Source: MFD09286-c1 sp963701015
GTDB taxonomy: Bacteria > Bacteroidota > Bacteroidia > Bacteroidales > DTGW01
Length of the DNA: 64,000 bases
NCBI GenBank assembly: GCA_963701015.1
Contig: OY969556.1
Span: 620,001-684,000, forward strand
Direction of reading: 5' to 3'
In this document: positions 43,262 through 53,272 of the stretch, one piece after another
Layout of the letters: every line of letters starts with the position of its first letter
Numbering within the stretch: position 1 is the stretch's first letter
Made by a program: the position numbers and the translations under genes
Notes under the pieces: model-generated
The model's input: the letters and a program-made list of their open reading frames with translations, nothing else
The model's database searches: none
Told to the model about the DNA's origin: nothing

Positions 43262-44752
43262 TTAAGCATTTAATTTTCTAAATCCTTCAAGATTTCTATA
43301 TTTTCGTTTGTAAAGCTGAGGTTTAATTATCTGGGCAATCCACCATCGATGCAATATAAAAAACAATAACCCCGGAATTAACAAGGCAAGTAAAGCGCCC
43401 CAATATCCCGATAAATAATTGAATAATGCGTATATCGCTAATGGCAATAACATAAAGACAAATGAAGTTATAAATTGTGTCCCTCTTATTCCCTGGTAAT
43501 TAAACATTTGTTTTTTAGACAAATCAATACGCGCATCGTTAAAAGTTCCAATATATAAAATTACAAAAGGGACTACACCCAGGTTAAATAACAATAATGC
43601 AACCAGCAACATTGGATCGACCAATTTTAGGTGTATAAATACAATAGAAAGAGGAACTGCCGTAATAACAGAAAGAAGAATAAGGATACAATATTTGGCG
43701 AACAAATATTTTTCAATTATTAATTTCCGGGCCATTATGCCATCATAATATGTGCTTTCCCAGCTGAATAAAAATTGACCATATATAAGCTGACCAAAAC
43801 CTAAGAGAATAGCTGATATAAATATCGTATTAAATGGTCCGCCTAAATGCTTATCACGTGTGAAAATAAAAATAAGATATATAATTATAATTGGCAACAT
43901 CATTAAAGCCTGACGCGGACGCCTATTTCTGAGTAGTAATTGAACTTCGAGCAATATATATCTGCCAGTATCGCCAAAACGACTTAGTAAATTGAATCCA
44001 CGAAGAGCTGGATAGTCTGATTTCTGCTTCTGTTTTAAAGAGCCATCAAGATAAAAATTATTCACTAATAACCTATTTATAAGAAAATATAATAAGGCTA
44101 TTATTAGAATTGTAAATATTATGAATAATAAATTCCCTGACAATATACTATTAAATAATTTGGAAGATAGTGCATTTATTGAAAAATTTAGTTTTATACT
44201 TACAAAAACTGCAATGGCTAAAACAAATGGAATGCTTGATATAAATGAATATTTTTGTGAAATAAACTGTTCATATAATGCTAACAAATTATTCATTACT
44301 ATTATACAAAAAACTGTTGTTATATATAAAATTATTACTAAAACACTTGTATGTAATATTAAAACCTGGAAAGTAAAAGGAATAATTATTAGCCAGGGTA
44401 AAATATTAAAAATATTACCAAAACTTTTCAATATAAAATACCTGATTATACTTTGTTTTCTTAGTTTTAACCTAAGATATGGAACAATATCCAATGTCGG
44501 TTGCGATTGAAAAAAACATCGAACTATTAGGTCAGCTAAAAAATACCAAAGTATTATTCCATTAAATTTATTTACAATATTTCCTCCAGTTTTTGACAAT
44601 ATACTTTCAATATGGGAGCCAATATAAATAAATATACTAATGAAATAGATTGCCAGAAATGCCATCATTATTTTGGCGAAAATTCCTCTTCTCCAGGCTC
44701 CGTTACGGACAAAAGATTTCCATGAATGAAAGAATATTGATGAGATTTTCAT
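43262..44752 (-). CDS. DUF5687 family ABC-type permease
   Basis: 496 residues with about 12 hydrophobic segments. It begins ISSIFFHSWKSFVRNGAWRRGIFAKI and has the family-like stretch LEVQLLLRNRRPRQALMMLPIIIIYL in the middle and RGTQFITSFVFMLLPLAIYALF later, ending in a charged RKYRNLEGF. DUF5687 proteins are Bacteroidota inner-membrane proteins found beside ABC ATPases and are considered export permeases. The ATPase gene follows immediately. Confidence 0.85.
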   Translation of the reverse strand: MKISSIFFHSWKSFVRNGAWRRGIFAKIMMAFLAIYFISIFIYIGSHIESILSKTGGNIVNKFNGIILWYFLADLIVRCFFQSQPTLDIVPYLRLKLRKQSIIRYFILKSFGNIFNILPWLIIIPFTFQVLILHTSVLVIILYITTVFCIIVMNNLLALYEQFISQKYSFISSIPFVLAIAVFVSIKLNFSINALSSKLFNSILSGNLLFIIFTILIIALLYFLINRLLVNNFYLDGSLKQKQKSDYPALRGFNLLSRFGDTGRYILLEVQLLLRNRRPRQALMMLPIIIIYLIFIFTRDKHLGGPFNTIFISAILLGFGQLIYGQFLFSWESTYYDGIMARKLIIEKYLFAKYCILILLSVITAVPLSIVFIHLKLVDPMLLVALLLFNLGVVPFVILYIGTFNDARIDLSKKQMFNYQGIRGTQFITSFVFMLLPLAIYALFNYLSGYWGALLALLIPGLLFFILHRWWIAQIIKPQLYKRKYRNLEGFRKLNA

Positions 44753-44841
44753 TGTATTAATTAATTATTTATCTAAAAATCATATTACTACATCTTTCAA
44801 ATGAAACAATTCAAAGATGTATTCGGATATATTTTTGGAAT

Positions 44842-45759
44842 TTATTTTATTGCTTCAATTTCAATTGTCGATTCAATATTCATAGGCATTGGATTTCCTT
44901 GTATTGTCATGCTACCTTCCATTTTTTGTTTTATTTTTCCATTAATTACCAAACCTGTATTTAAATCAACCGACATTTCAGAAGTTCCCATTCCTCGTAA
45001 ATCAAATGGAGCCTGTTGTCCGCCCATATTCATTACCGCATTTTCCGGTGATTCAATTAACACATCGCCTGAAATATTAGCCTGATTATTTTCAATATTT
45101 TTGCATTTGAATTTTGTGGTTATTGTCAATTCCATGCCACTTGGTTTAATTGTATATTTCGATTCCCATTTATTGCCTGAATTTATTGGTTGATCGTTTA
45201 AATAACTCATTGCTGATTCCACCATCATTTTTAAAACATCGAAACTTAATGCATTATCAACTGCACCTTTCATTTGAGGTTTCATAGTTTCAGGCAATGA
45301 GTCGAGTTGTTTAGAGACGCTGTCCATTATGGCATTTAAATTGCGTATATCAATGACTTTTCCGGTATAGCTTAATTTAACAATAAGCGGATTTTTCGAA
45401 AGTGTTGACCATACATTACTCATTAAATTTTCAGGACTTTTTTTATCGCCAGGCTTGTTCGAATTTATTTTCATTGGCCTGTATGGATTATTAACATTTG
45501 ATATAACACTGTCAAAAGTAACTTTAACAATCATATATTCCTTTTCCAAACTATCCGGCAAATAAGTAATTGCATTAAAACTATTAACATCGGTATTCAT
45601 TTGCATTCCGTTAACTGTCATTACCATATTTTGTACGGTTGTTGAATTAATTTTATATTCTTTTCCTTTTTCTAGATTTAACCTTAGGTTAGTGGTTGCC
45701 TGAATATTTAAAATTGCAAAGCAAGTTGCTACAATTAGAGTTAAGCATGTTTTTTTCAT
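44842..45759 (-). CDS. Exported DUF6263-like protein
   Basis: 305 residues with a signal peptide (CFAILNIQA, to about 22). The mature part is beta-rich: LRLNLEKGKEYKINSTTVQNMVMTVNG, then TVTFDSV-like strands, IVKLSYTGKVIDIRNLNAIMDSVSKQL, KWESKYTIKPSGMELTITTKFKC and a final SMTIQGNPMPMNIESTIEIEAI. This matches my memory of the DUF6263 group, whose function is unknown. It stands between two transporter operons on the same strand, 89 bp before the DUF5687 gene, and appears to be a separate transcript. Confidence 0.65.
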   Translation of the reverse strand: MKKTCLTLIVATCFAILNIQATTNLRLNLEKGKEYKINSTTVQNMVMTVNGMQMNTDVNSFNAITYLPDSLEKEYMIVKVTFDSVISNVNNPYRPMKINSNKPGDKKSPENLMSNVWSTLSKNPLIVKLSYTGKVIDIRNLNAIMDSVSKQLDSLPETMKPQMKGAVDNALSFDVLKMMVESAMSYLNDQPINSGNKWESKYTIKPSGMELTITTKFKCKNIENNQANISGDVLIESPENAVMNMGGQQAPFDLRGMGTSEMSVDLNTGLVINGKIKQKMEGSMTIQGNPMPMNIESTIEIEAIK

Positions 45760-45890
45760 TTGTATAAGTTTTAATTGGTTTATAAATTGAAATTAATATA
45801 AACGTACAAATAATATTATTTCATTCAAAATAATTATAGACGAATGGTATTTATTTTAGGATAAAACCATAATAATTATCGGTAAATATT

Positions 45891-46925
45891 TTATTTGTGC
45901 ACTTCAATAAATTTTATAAAATCATCTTGCGACATAATTCCTACCGGACCTTCATAAATTCCACCTAATCCTGCAAGATCTAATACACGTACTGCTATAG
46001 TATTGGTATCTTTTAAAATATTTCTATCAAATAAATAGTAATATCGGGTATCCCAGTCCGATGGATAATTTGGACCCGTTTTATAATTAATTTGCCCACC
46101 AATTTTTATTCCATTAATAAATATTTCGCCATAATCGTCGATTTTTCCAGCTATGTAAACACAATTCTGATTTTGTAAATTTTGGGGAATTGTAAATTTT
46201 TTTCTATACCATGCATATCCGTCGTAATTGGGCAATCCTTCGCTTTCCCATGTTTTAGGGACTATGATATTTCGAAATGTAGAATCGTTAAATGATTCAT
46301 TTTTCCATTGCATATTGTCTCCGGTTTTGAATTTCCAGTCACCAACGAGGTTAATAGTTGGTTTTAATACAATGAATAATTCATCATTAAAATTAATTAC
46401 ATTTTTATGAGGTGTAGCACTAACCGAAAGTGATCTTAAAGCTATTAGGTTTTTTCCTTTATTTAAATATTTTGTTGGAATATAATAGCAAACTGAACGG
46501 TTATAAATAAAGCCGCTATCAGCAACTTTTGTTCCATTAACATATAATTCAGCCTGCATATCGAAAATGCTTACCCTTAAATAAAAGGTATCATTTGGCA
46601 AAACTGTATTTAAAATAAAGTGTTTGCGCAACCATGTTTTACTTTTAGCATTTTTTAAAATAGAGACATATACCAATCTATCAGTTCCCCATTTTTCATC
46701 ATTATATTCTGGAGATGCAAACTTAATATTGTCTTCAGCTTTATAATACCAAATATTATCTAAATTTAAAATTTGATGTTCAACCAATAAATCAGCATTT
46801 GCAGCTGATGCAATTTGATAATATAAAAGTTTATTTTTAACAATATATACTTTTGCTGTTATCACAATTATTATTAGTATAATAACTGCCGAAATCACTA
46901 ATTTTAAACTCTTTTTAAGTTTCAT
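45891..46925 (-). CDS. Membrane-anchored tandem galactose-binding-like (GH2 sugar-binding fold) protein
   Basis: 344 residues. One N-terminal membrane helix (about 8-27) and then two jelly-roll domains. The first (about 50-185) has TFYLRVSIFDMQAELYVNGTKVADSG-like strands. The second (about 190-335) has VGDWKFKTGDNMQWKNESFNDSTFRNIIVPKTWESEG, YAWYRKKFTIP and DYGEIFINGIKIGG, the pattern of the sugar-binding domain of family 2 glycoside hydrolases. No catalytic barrel is present. It begins 19 bp after the gntR gene and is probably the last gene of the ABC-GntR operon. Role unknown; a surface-facing binding function is inferred. Confidence 0.78.
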   Translation of the reverse strand: MKLKKSLKLVISAVIILIIIVITAKVYIVKNKLLYYQIASAANADLLVEHQILNLDNIWYYKAEDNIKFASPEYNDEKWGTDRLVYVSILKNAKSKTWLRKHFILNTVLPNDTFYLRVSIFDMQAELYVNGTKVADSGFIYNRSVCYYIPTKYLNKGKNLIALRSLSVSATPHKNVINFNDELFIVLKPTINLVGDWKFKTGDNMQWKNESFNDSTFRNIIVPKTWESEGLPNYDGYAWYRKKFTIPQNLQNQNCVYIAGKIDDYGEIFINGIKIGGQINYKTGPNYPSDWDTRYYYLFDRNILKDTNTIAVRVLDLAGLGGIYEGPVGIMSQDDFIKFIEVHK

Positions 46926-46944
46926 TATCTCAGGTTTTAATCTT

Positions 46945-47313
46945 TTATGAATTAGTTTTCAGAAAGTCTTCATACATTTTTTTTACTTCATCGGGAGTTA
47001 TATGAAGCAATGAAATACTTCGAAATAATGCTGGTAATTCTACTTTTAAAAATTCATCTTTCATATTTGCAAATACTTTACCATATGCATTGTCAGAAAG
47101 ATAATATCCCGTTCCTCGTTTTAAATTAATTATATCCATATTTTCAAGCAATTGATAGGTTCTCATTACTGTATTTGGGTTTACTTCCAGAGATATTGAA
47201 AGCTCTCGGACAGCTGGAATTCGTTCAGAAGGTTTCCAGTCCCCTGAAAGGACTTTTTCATAAACCAATGATGCAATTTGCATATATATAGCTTTGTTTT
47301 CGTTGAAATTCAT
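46945..47313 (-). CDS. GntR-family transcription regulator, YtrA type
   Basis: 122 residues, the short form typical of YtrA regulators. The winged HTH (about 8-75) contains YMQIASLVYEKVLSGDWKPSERIPAVRELSISLEVNPNTVMRTYQLLE and KRGTGYYLS. A short helical C-terminus for dimerisation follows, without a ligand-binding domain. YtrA-type regulators repress their own operon of ABC genes and respond to cell-envelope stress. It lies one base after the permease gene. The 26-bp palindrome at 48926-48951, directly before the ATPase gene, is the likely operator. Confidence 0.92.
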   Translation of the reverse strand: MNFNENKAIYMQIASLVYEKVLSGDWKPSERIPAVRELSISLEVNPNTVMRTYQLLENMDIINLKRGTGYYLSDNAYGKVFANMKDEFLKVELPALFRSISLLHITPDEVKKMYEDFLKTNS

Positions 47314-47314
47314 A

Positions 47315-48097
47315 CTACACCTCCATTTCCTTTAATCGTAAATACACTATATACCATGAAAATGGCACTATTATAAATATTAATATTTTATACAATATTG
47401 ATAATACTGGAATATATTCCCTGAGTCTGGAGAATTTATATACATCTGAAGTTAAAACATTATATAAATTGGAGAAAAAATCCTTGTCAATTTGACCATT
47501 GGCAAAAACCTTGCTAATTAGAATATACAATAAAAATAGGATTACTATTGTAAAAGCGGTTTTAAATATTCCAAGTTTCTTATAGAATGAACCAATCATA
47601 AGTAAAATTGACTGTATAGTAATATAAAAATATAGGTGCGACAAAAAATTTCCAGTTCCATCAACATTAAATGGATTGAAATCAAATGATTTTACATAAC
47701 CACTAAATGACATAAACATTGATATTGCATAAGATATAACGGTGAATACCAATGTATTTGATAATAATATTAATGGTATACCAATAATAATTAATACAAC
47801 CGCTCTGGTTAATGATGATGCCGGTATAGTAAGTAAATGCATTCGCATACTTGGTCTTGAAAATATTGCAAATGATGAAGTGGTTATTACAATTCCCCCA
47901 ATATTCATAAACATCCAAAACGAACCATCTAAAAACATTTTCGTTGTTTCAGGTGAATATTTTGAATATATTAAAGAAGTGCCTCCAATGGACAGAAATA
48001 TACCAATTCCAATAAAAATGAAAAATGAAATATATGACCTTAAACCTACAAAGAAGTATAATCCGAAATGTTTAAAATTTGCTACTATTTTTTCCAT
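47315..48097 (-). CDS. ABC-2-type permease
   Basis: About 260 residues from ATG 48097 (a reading from 48124 would overlap the ATPase gene). Six hydrophobic segments are seen (FVGLRSYISFFIFIGIGIFLSIGG, MFMNIGGIVITTSSF, AVVLIIIGIPLILLSNTLVF, HLYFYITIQSILLMIGSF, FKTAFTIVILFLLYILISKV, VLSILYKILIFIIVPFSWYIVYL). Between helices 2 and 3 is a cytoplasmic RPSMRMHLLTIPASSLTR loop seen in this export family. Partner of the ATPase at 48105 and under the same GntR control. Confidence 0.85.
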   Translation of the reverse strand: MEKIVANFKHFGLYFFVGLRSYISFFIFIGIGIFLSIGGTSLIYSKYSPETTKMFLDGSFWMFMNIGGIVITTSSFAIFSRPSMRMHLLTIPASSLTRAVVLIIIGIPLILLSNTLVFTVISYAISMFMSFSGYVKSFDFNPFNVDGTGNFLSHLYFYITIQSILLMIGSFYKKLGIFKTAFTIVILFLLYILISKVFANGQIDKDFFSNLYNVLTSDVYKFSRLREYIPVLSILYKILIFIIVPFSWYIVYLRLKEMEV

Positions 48098-48104
48098 ACG
48101 ATTT

Positions 48105-48923
48105 TTAGATTTGAATTTTACCAATTACCAAAGCATTAAATAATAATTCCAAATCGACACTGGTTTCTACCAATGATTGGTTTGGGATTATAGCTTTAAT
48201 TCCATCAATATGTTCTTCAAAATATAAAACATTTTCTTTCGATTGATTTCTTGGTAATACAACAAAGGCATAATTTTTTGCCAAATCATATACCGACCGA
48301 TTCAGGATTATTTTACCTTTCTCAACAAGCAAAATATTATCAATAAGCATATTTAGGTCGCGAACCTGGTGAGTGGAAATAATAAAGCAACGATCATCAT
48401 TTAAAGCCGAAGCTGCTAATTTGCGAAATATACTTTTTGATGGAATATCTAAACCATTTGTAGGTTCATCAAACAAGACAAGTCTGGCTCCTGTAGCCAT
48501 TGCGAATGCCAAAATAAATTTTTTCTTTTGGCCAAATGAAACCCTACCCAGATGCATGGATAAACTTATTTCAAAATCGTCTAGGTATTTTAAAAGGTTT
48601 TCAAGACTAAATTTTGGATAAAAACCTGCATATTGCCTGATAAAATTTTTTGCCGATATTGAAGGAAAATACAATTCTTCAGGAACAAAATAAATTTGTT
48701 CAAGAAAAGTTGTTTCGCGATCAAAGGCGTTATAGTTTATAACATTGCATAAACCCGAGTTGGTTTGCCGCAAACCTGCTATTAACTTAAGCAAAGTGGT
48801 TTTTCCGGCACCATTTTTTCCAAGTAAACCATGAATACTTCCAGCTTTTGCCTCAAAGTTTAAATTGCTGAAAAGCGTTGATTTACCTGAGTATCCAAAT
48901 GTAATATTTTCCAGTTTTACCAT
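48105..48923 (-). CDS. ABC transporter ATP-binding protein (GntR-controlled)
   Basis: 272 residues. Walker A GKNGAGKTT (about 35-43), signature variant RVSFGQKKKF, Walker B LVLFDEPTNGLD, and switch H in ISTHQVRDL. The last about 60 residues form a short regulatory tail (NQSKENVLYFEEHIDGIKAIIPNQSLVETSVDLELLFNALV) as in BcrA/YtrB-like ATPases. It is the first gene of the operon ATPase-permease-GntR-jelly-roll protein, with the operator two bases upstream of its ATG. Confidence 0.92.
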   Translation of the reverse strand: MVKLENITFGYSGKSTLFSNLNFEAKAGSIHGLLGKNGAGKTTLLKLIAGLRQTNSGLCNVINYNAFDRETTFLEQIYFVPEELYFPSISAKNFIRQYAGFYPKFSLENLLKYLDDFEISLSMHLGRVSFGQKKKFILAFAMATGARLVLFDEPTNGLDIPSKSIFRKLAASALNDDRCFIISTHQVRDLNMLIDNILLVEKGKIILNRSVYDLAKNYAFVVLPRNQSKENVLYFEEHIDGIKAIIPNQSLVETSVDLELLFNALVIGKIQI

Positions 48924-48925
48924 AT

Positions 48926-48959
48926 TAGTGTATTATTGTATTAATACACTACAAATGTA
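48926..48959 (-). promoter_or_regulatory. YtrA-type operator and promoter of the ABC-GntR operon
   Basis: A perfect inverted repeat with arms TAGTGTATTA (48926-48935) and TAATACACTA (48942-48951) around a 6-bp spacer lies directly between the start codon and the -7 element TACATTTG (minus strand, 48959-48952). The AGTGTA/TACACT half-sites are those known for YtrA-type GntR repressors in Bacillus. A bound repressor would block the transcript at its start. Confidence 0.75.
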
Positions 48960-49122
48960 AATACTTATTTTGAATTAAAAAATATTTTGATACTTTTTTT
49001 GTAAAATATTTGGAGTAATAAAAATTGAATTTAATTTTTTCTTTAAGGGGTAAAGTTAATTTTCCAGTGAAATTTTAAGTATTATTGCAATTAACGAGTA
49101 AGAATTAATAATAATTATAAAA

Positions 49123-50601
49123 ATGAAATTTGGTTTATTCAGTACAAAACCTTTAAGCCAATTGATGGATGAAGTCCATGATGAGCATCACGGCTTGAAA
49201 AGGGCATTAACAGCTACAAACCTTGTTACTTTGGGAATTGGTGCGATTATTGGAGCGGGTATTTTTGTTTTAACCGGTGAAGTAGCTGCCCACTATTCAG
49301 GTCCGGCTATAGTTCTATCATTTACTATTTCAGCTTTAGCTTGTGCATTTGCAGGTTTATGCTATGCTGAGCTAGCCTCAATGATACCTATCTCGGGAAG
49401 TGCTTATACTTATGCGTATGCAACTTTAGGAGAATTTTTTGCCTGGGTTATTGGCTGGGATTTAATAGTCGAGTACTTGTTTGCTGCATCTACTGTTAGT
49501 GTAGGTTGGTCGGGTTATGTGGTTAGTTTCCTAAATAATTTTGGGATACATTTTCCAACCTCGTTAACCACATCTCCTGTTGTTTATAATGAAATTACCA
49601 ATGGGTTTCAATTTTCACAAGGTGGAATTGTAAATCTCCCTGCTATATTTATAGTTTTACTTGTTACTGTTTTATTGGTAATAGGTGTGAAGGAATCGGC
49701 CAAATTCAATAACATTATTGTTTTTATAAAACTTACAGTAATCCTAATTTTTATTTTTGCTGGTATTGCATTCATCAATATTCATAATTGGCATCCATTT
49801 ATTCCGGCCAATACGGGCAAATTTGGTTCATTTGGGTTAAGCGGAATTTTTAGGGGTGCGGCAGTTATATTCTTTGCTTATATTGGTTTTGATGCAGTTT
49901 CAACAGCTGCACAGGAATCAAAAAATCCACAACGCGACCTGCCAAGAGGAATTTTAGGTTCATTAATAATTTGTACTATATTATATATTGTTGTCGCCTT
50001 AATCCTTACCGGAATTGTTTCCTATACAAAACTTGGCGTTCCTGATCCAATTGCTGTTGGTGTTGATGCAACCGGGCTAAAATGGTTGTCACCAATTGTT
50101 AAAATTGGCGCAATTGCAGGGTTAAGTTCTGTAATTTTGGTTATGCTTATGGGGCAGCCACGAATTTTCTTTACAATGGCTAAAGACGGTTTATTGCCTC
50201 CATCATTTTCAAAAGTGCATCATAAATTTAAAACACCTTATATGTCAACTATTATTGTAGGCATTGTTGCAATGGTTTTGGCAGGGCTTTTCCCAATTGG
50301 TGTATTAAGCAAATTGGTTTCTTTGGGCACATTATTAGCCTTTGCTTCAGTTTGCCTGGCAATATTAATTTTACGAAAGAAACAACCCGATGCAAAAAGG
50401 CCATTTAGAACACCTTTTAGTCCATATATTCCTATTTTGGGAATTATATCTTGTTTGAGTGTAACAGCTTTCCTAAATTCGTATGCTTGGAAAGCCATGG
50501 GAATCTGGCTTATTATTGGTTTAATAATTTACTTCACTTATGGATATAAGCATAGTAAGTTAAGAAAATCAGCGTCGAACAGTGATAGGTCAACTAAATA
50601 A
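49123..50601 (+). CDS. APC-family amino-acid permease (cationic amino-acid transporter type)
   Basis: 492 residues with about 12-14 membrane helices. The first helix has TLGIGAIIGAGIFVLTGEVAAHYSGPAIVLSF, the substrate-binding GAIIGAGIF motif. Further markers are CYAELASMIPISGSAYTYAYATLGEFFAWVIGWDL, FFAYIGFDAVSTAAQESKNPQRDLPRGI, and MLMGQPRIFFTMAKDGLLPPSFSKVH. These place it with YfnA/CAT-type transporters. The N-terminal FSTKPLSQLMDEV segment is typical. It stands alone. Substrate cannot be assigned more closely. Confidence 0.93.
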   Translation: MKFGLFSTKPLSQLMDEVHDEHHGLKRALTATNLVTLGIGAIIGAGIFVLTGEVAAHYSGPAIVLSFTISALACAFAGLCYAELASMIPISGSAYTYAYATLGEFFAWVIGWDLIVEYLFAASTVSVGWSGYVVSFLNNFGIHFPTSLTTSPVVYNEITNGFQFSQGGIVNLPAIFIVLLVTVLLVIGVKESAKFNNIIVFIKLTVILIFIFAGIAFINIHNWHPFIPANTGKFGSFGLSGIFRGAAVIFFAYIGFDAVSTAAQESKNPQRDLPRGILGSLIICTILYIVVALILTGIVSYTKLGVPDPIAVGVDATGLKWLSPIVKIGAIAGLSSVILVMLMGQPRIFFTMAKDGLLPPSFSKVHHKFKTPYMSTIIVGIVAMVLAGLFPIGVLSKLVSLGTLLAFASVCLAILILRKKQPDAKRPFRTPFSPYIPILGIISCLSVTAFLNSYAWKAMGIWLIIGLIIYFTYGYKHSKLRKSASNSDRSTK

Positions 50602-50613
50602 ATTGATTTCAAA

Positions 50614-53262
50614 TTATTTTTGAAATCCAATAATTATTTTTATGCCCCAAGATGAATATTTAAAATTATTAAAGGCCGCATAAGCATTTATACTACCGGT
50701 TCCTAGATAAAGTTGGCTAATGCCATAACCGAATTCGGAATATGAATTATAATAATCGGTATGCAAATAATTTACATATAATTCTTCATTCCAATTGGTC
50801 AAGTCAATTATTGGAATATATTTTAATAGAAATCTTGAAGTTGAATAATTAACATGCCCTTCAATAATATATTTTGATGTGTTTGCTACGTAATAGGGAA
50901 GTAATGCAAAACTGTTTTCAATTGTGAACAATGATACGGGACATTGCTGTGTAAGAGGTTGGTAGTAATCGGCAAAATGTATGTTGCTATTTTCAAAAAA
51001 TTTCCCACTTGAAACACTGTATATAAATTTTGAATTTAATCCCCAATTAATCTGCTGATGAACTGTAAATGAACTGAACAAGAAATTTGATTGACTTGCA
51101 AACATATTTGGAATACCTTTTCTTATAAGCAATTCAATTGTTGGAAAATTCGAATAAAGATAAATTTTTCTTCCATCTCTAAGAATTTGATATCTGTCAA
51201 AAGGGGTATATGATATATTTAATGACAATTCAGAATTAATATAATGGCCAATATTTATTAATGTATCGTTATTTTTTGGAATATTTATAGCATATAATTT
51301 ATTTGGTTTGAAAAATGAAAAATTCGAATGATTTGATAACGATTCCCGATTATCATAATTGAAACCAAATTTTATTGATAAACCGTTTAATAAATCAATA
51401 GTATTACTGCATTTAAAATATTTACTCTCATATAACTTAGCATAATTTTGTTTAAAAAATAAATCGGAAAATGTATTTACATATTTTTCAACTGCCGCAT
51501 CACCATTATAATCGGCTGACCATTTGCCAGTTTCAAAATTAAAGTTTCCAAGACTTAGTGGGGCATAATTATATTCGCCATAAAGTTTACCATATATAGT
51601 TTTACGTGAAAACGCATAAGCAATTGCTGGTTTAAAAGTTAATCTGTTTTTATTATTAAGTTTTCGGTGTACACTACCGTCAAAGGAATATACAAATCCG
51701 TCGACCGGGTTAAACCATATAACAGAAGGACTTATAAATCCGGAAAAATTTGAATAATTGCCTGAAGTATCATGCCAGAAACCTCCTGTAATCATATCCG
51801 ATGATGAAATTCTATTTCTTTTGACAATACTTTTTGAAGTATCTGTTTTTGCAGCCATTACAATGGAATCGTGATAGTTTAAACTTTTTAATTCAGGCAT
51901 ACTTAATGCAATTGGCCTGTTTTGCGACCAATACAATGTGTCCTTTTTGTTGGCATCAGAATCTATTTTATATTCAATTTTACTTTTAACTTCTAGTGTT
52001 TCCGAAGGTTTTAAAGTATCATTCTCTGCTTCCTTTTTGGCTATTCTGGCAAGTTTAATCATATCGCGTGTTGTAAGATTTCCTTTTTGCAATATTTTTT
52101 CAACTTTTATTTGTTCCTTACTTTTTTTTGTAATTGATTTTATAGTTGTATCTGATATTTTATTTATTTTATTTTCAGAACTTAGCAATAAAGGTTCAGT
52201 AATGGAATTATTTTGTTCAACTTGGCTATATTTCTGAATTATTGAATAATACATTTCACCTTTACCTCCAAAGCCTTTCATATTCATTGCAAATTGATGG
52301 CTTACAGGTAACCAAAGCTTATCATTGATGTTTAAGTATTGCTGTTTAATTAACGATAGCCCAAATTCAAATTCAAAACTAAAATCAACAGAATAAATAT
52401 TATATGTTTTATCAACAAGATATAGATATCCACTAAACATATACAAGCTTTTTTGTTTTGGGGCAACAGCTATTTTTAATATATCGTGGCCGTTTTCATT
52501 GGTGAACCCGCAATATTTATATGTATAAAAACCAAATGCTTTTGGCGACATTGGTGAAATAATATTCCCAAAATGGCCATCATAAAAGCTAGTTGTTACA
52601 TAGCCCAAAGGTGCATTCCCCAAAATATTTGGATGTGTACTGTGATTTGAAATAACTCTTTGAATATATTTATCAGGTGCATTATAATCTACTTCATTTA
52701 TCGATTCCAATAACACTACATCGCCTTGTTTAAATGGAAAACCTTGTGAATGAATAAGTTTTTCAACAATTTTCGGAATCTTTAAAAAATTCATACTCCC
52801 TTTTATATACACACTCGATTTGTATGACTTTACTAAATTCTTATTATAAGCAGCAAGAACAATTGCTTTTCGCATTATTGCATAAGCCGGATCTTCATTA
52901 CCTTTTCTTATATGAGCCTCTGGAATTGAGTATGTTTGCTCCTTTAGCAAAATATTTAATTCAACGTTATTATTAGTAACATTAACAATTGCTTTTTGTG
53001 ATTTATATCCTAATGAACGGAATTCAATTATATAATTGCCGGGAGTTACTTTTATTTCAAATTTGCCGTCAGCGTTGGCCAGGGTTCCAATCTTTAATTC
53101 GTGAACATATATGGTTGCCCCTGAAATGGGTAAGCTATCTGGACCTTTTATAATTCCTTTTATTATTTGCGCATTGGTAGAAAAAGAATATATAAAAAAA
53201 AGTGTACAAATAAATATTACTTTAAGATGTAAATTCCCAGCTTTATAGGATCGATATTTCAT
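50614..53262 (-). CDS. DUF5686 / CarboxypepD_reg-like outer-membrane protein
   Basis: About 882 residues from ATG 53262; a TTG at 53286 would overlap the kinase gene and spoil the signal peptide. Signal ends at FSTNAQ. CarboxypepD_reg-like domain (IIKGIIKGPDSLPISGATIYVHE, to about 115), then the DUF5686 region (AYAIMRKAIVLAAYNKN, SYKSSVYIKGSM) and a beta-barrel-like C-terminal half, ending in SSWGIKIIIGFQK. DUF5686 proteins are common in Bacteroidota outer membranes and of unknown role. It starts 10 bp after the sugar-kinase gene and may be co-transcribed. Confidence 0.88.
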   Translation of the reverse strand: MKYRSYKAGNLHLKVIFICTLFFIYSFSTNAQIIKGIIKGPDSLPISGATIYVHELKIGTLANADGKFEIKVTPGNYIIEFRSLGYKSQKAIVNVTNNNVELNILLKEQTYSIPEAHIRKGNEDPAYAIMRKAIVLAAYNKNLVKSYKSSVYIKGSMNFLKIPKIVEKLIHSQGFPFKQGDVVLLESINEVDYNAPDKYIQRVISNHSTHPNILGNAPLGYVTTSFYDGHFGNIISPMSPKAFGFYTYKYCGFTNENGHDILKIAVAPKQKSLYMFSGYLYLVDKTYNIYSVDFSFEFEFGLSLIKQQYLNINDKLWLPVSHQFAMNMKGFGGKGEMYYSIIQKYSQVEQNNSITEPLLLSSENKINKISDTTIKSITKKSKEQIKVEKILQKGNLTTRDMIKLARIAKKEAENDTLKPSETLEVKSKIEYKIDSDANKKDTLYWSQNRPIALSMPELKSLNYHDSIVMAAKTDTSKSIVKRNRISSSDMITGGFWHDTSGNYSNFSGFISPSVIWFNPVDGFVYSFDGSVHRKLNNKNRLTFKPAIAYAFSRKTIYGKLYGEYNYAPLSLGNFNFETGKWSADYNGDAAVEKYVNTFSDLFFKQNYAKLYESKYFKCSNTIDLLNGLSIKFGFNYDNRESLSNHSNFSFFKPNKLYAINIPKNNDTLINIGHYINSELSLNISYTPFDRYQILRDGRKIYLYSNFPTIELLIRKGIPNMFASQSNFLFSSFTVHQQINWGLNSKFIYSVSSGKFFENSNIHFADYYQPLTQQCPVSLFTIENSFALLPYYVANTSKYIIEGHVNYSTSRFLLKYIPIIDLTNWNEELYVNYLHTDYYNSYSEFGYGISQLYLGTGSINAYAAFNNFKYSSWGIKIIIGFQK

Positions 53263-53272
53263 TGCATGAAGC

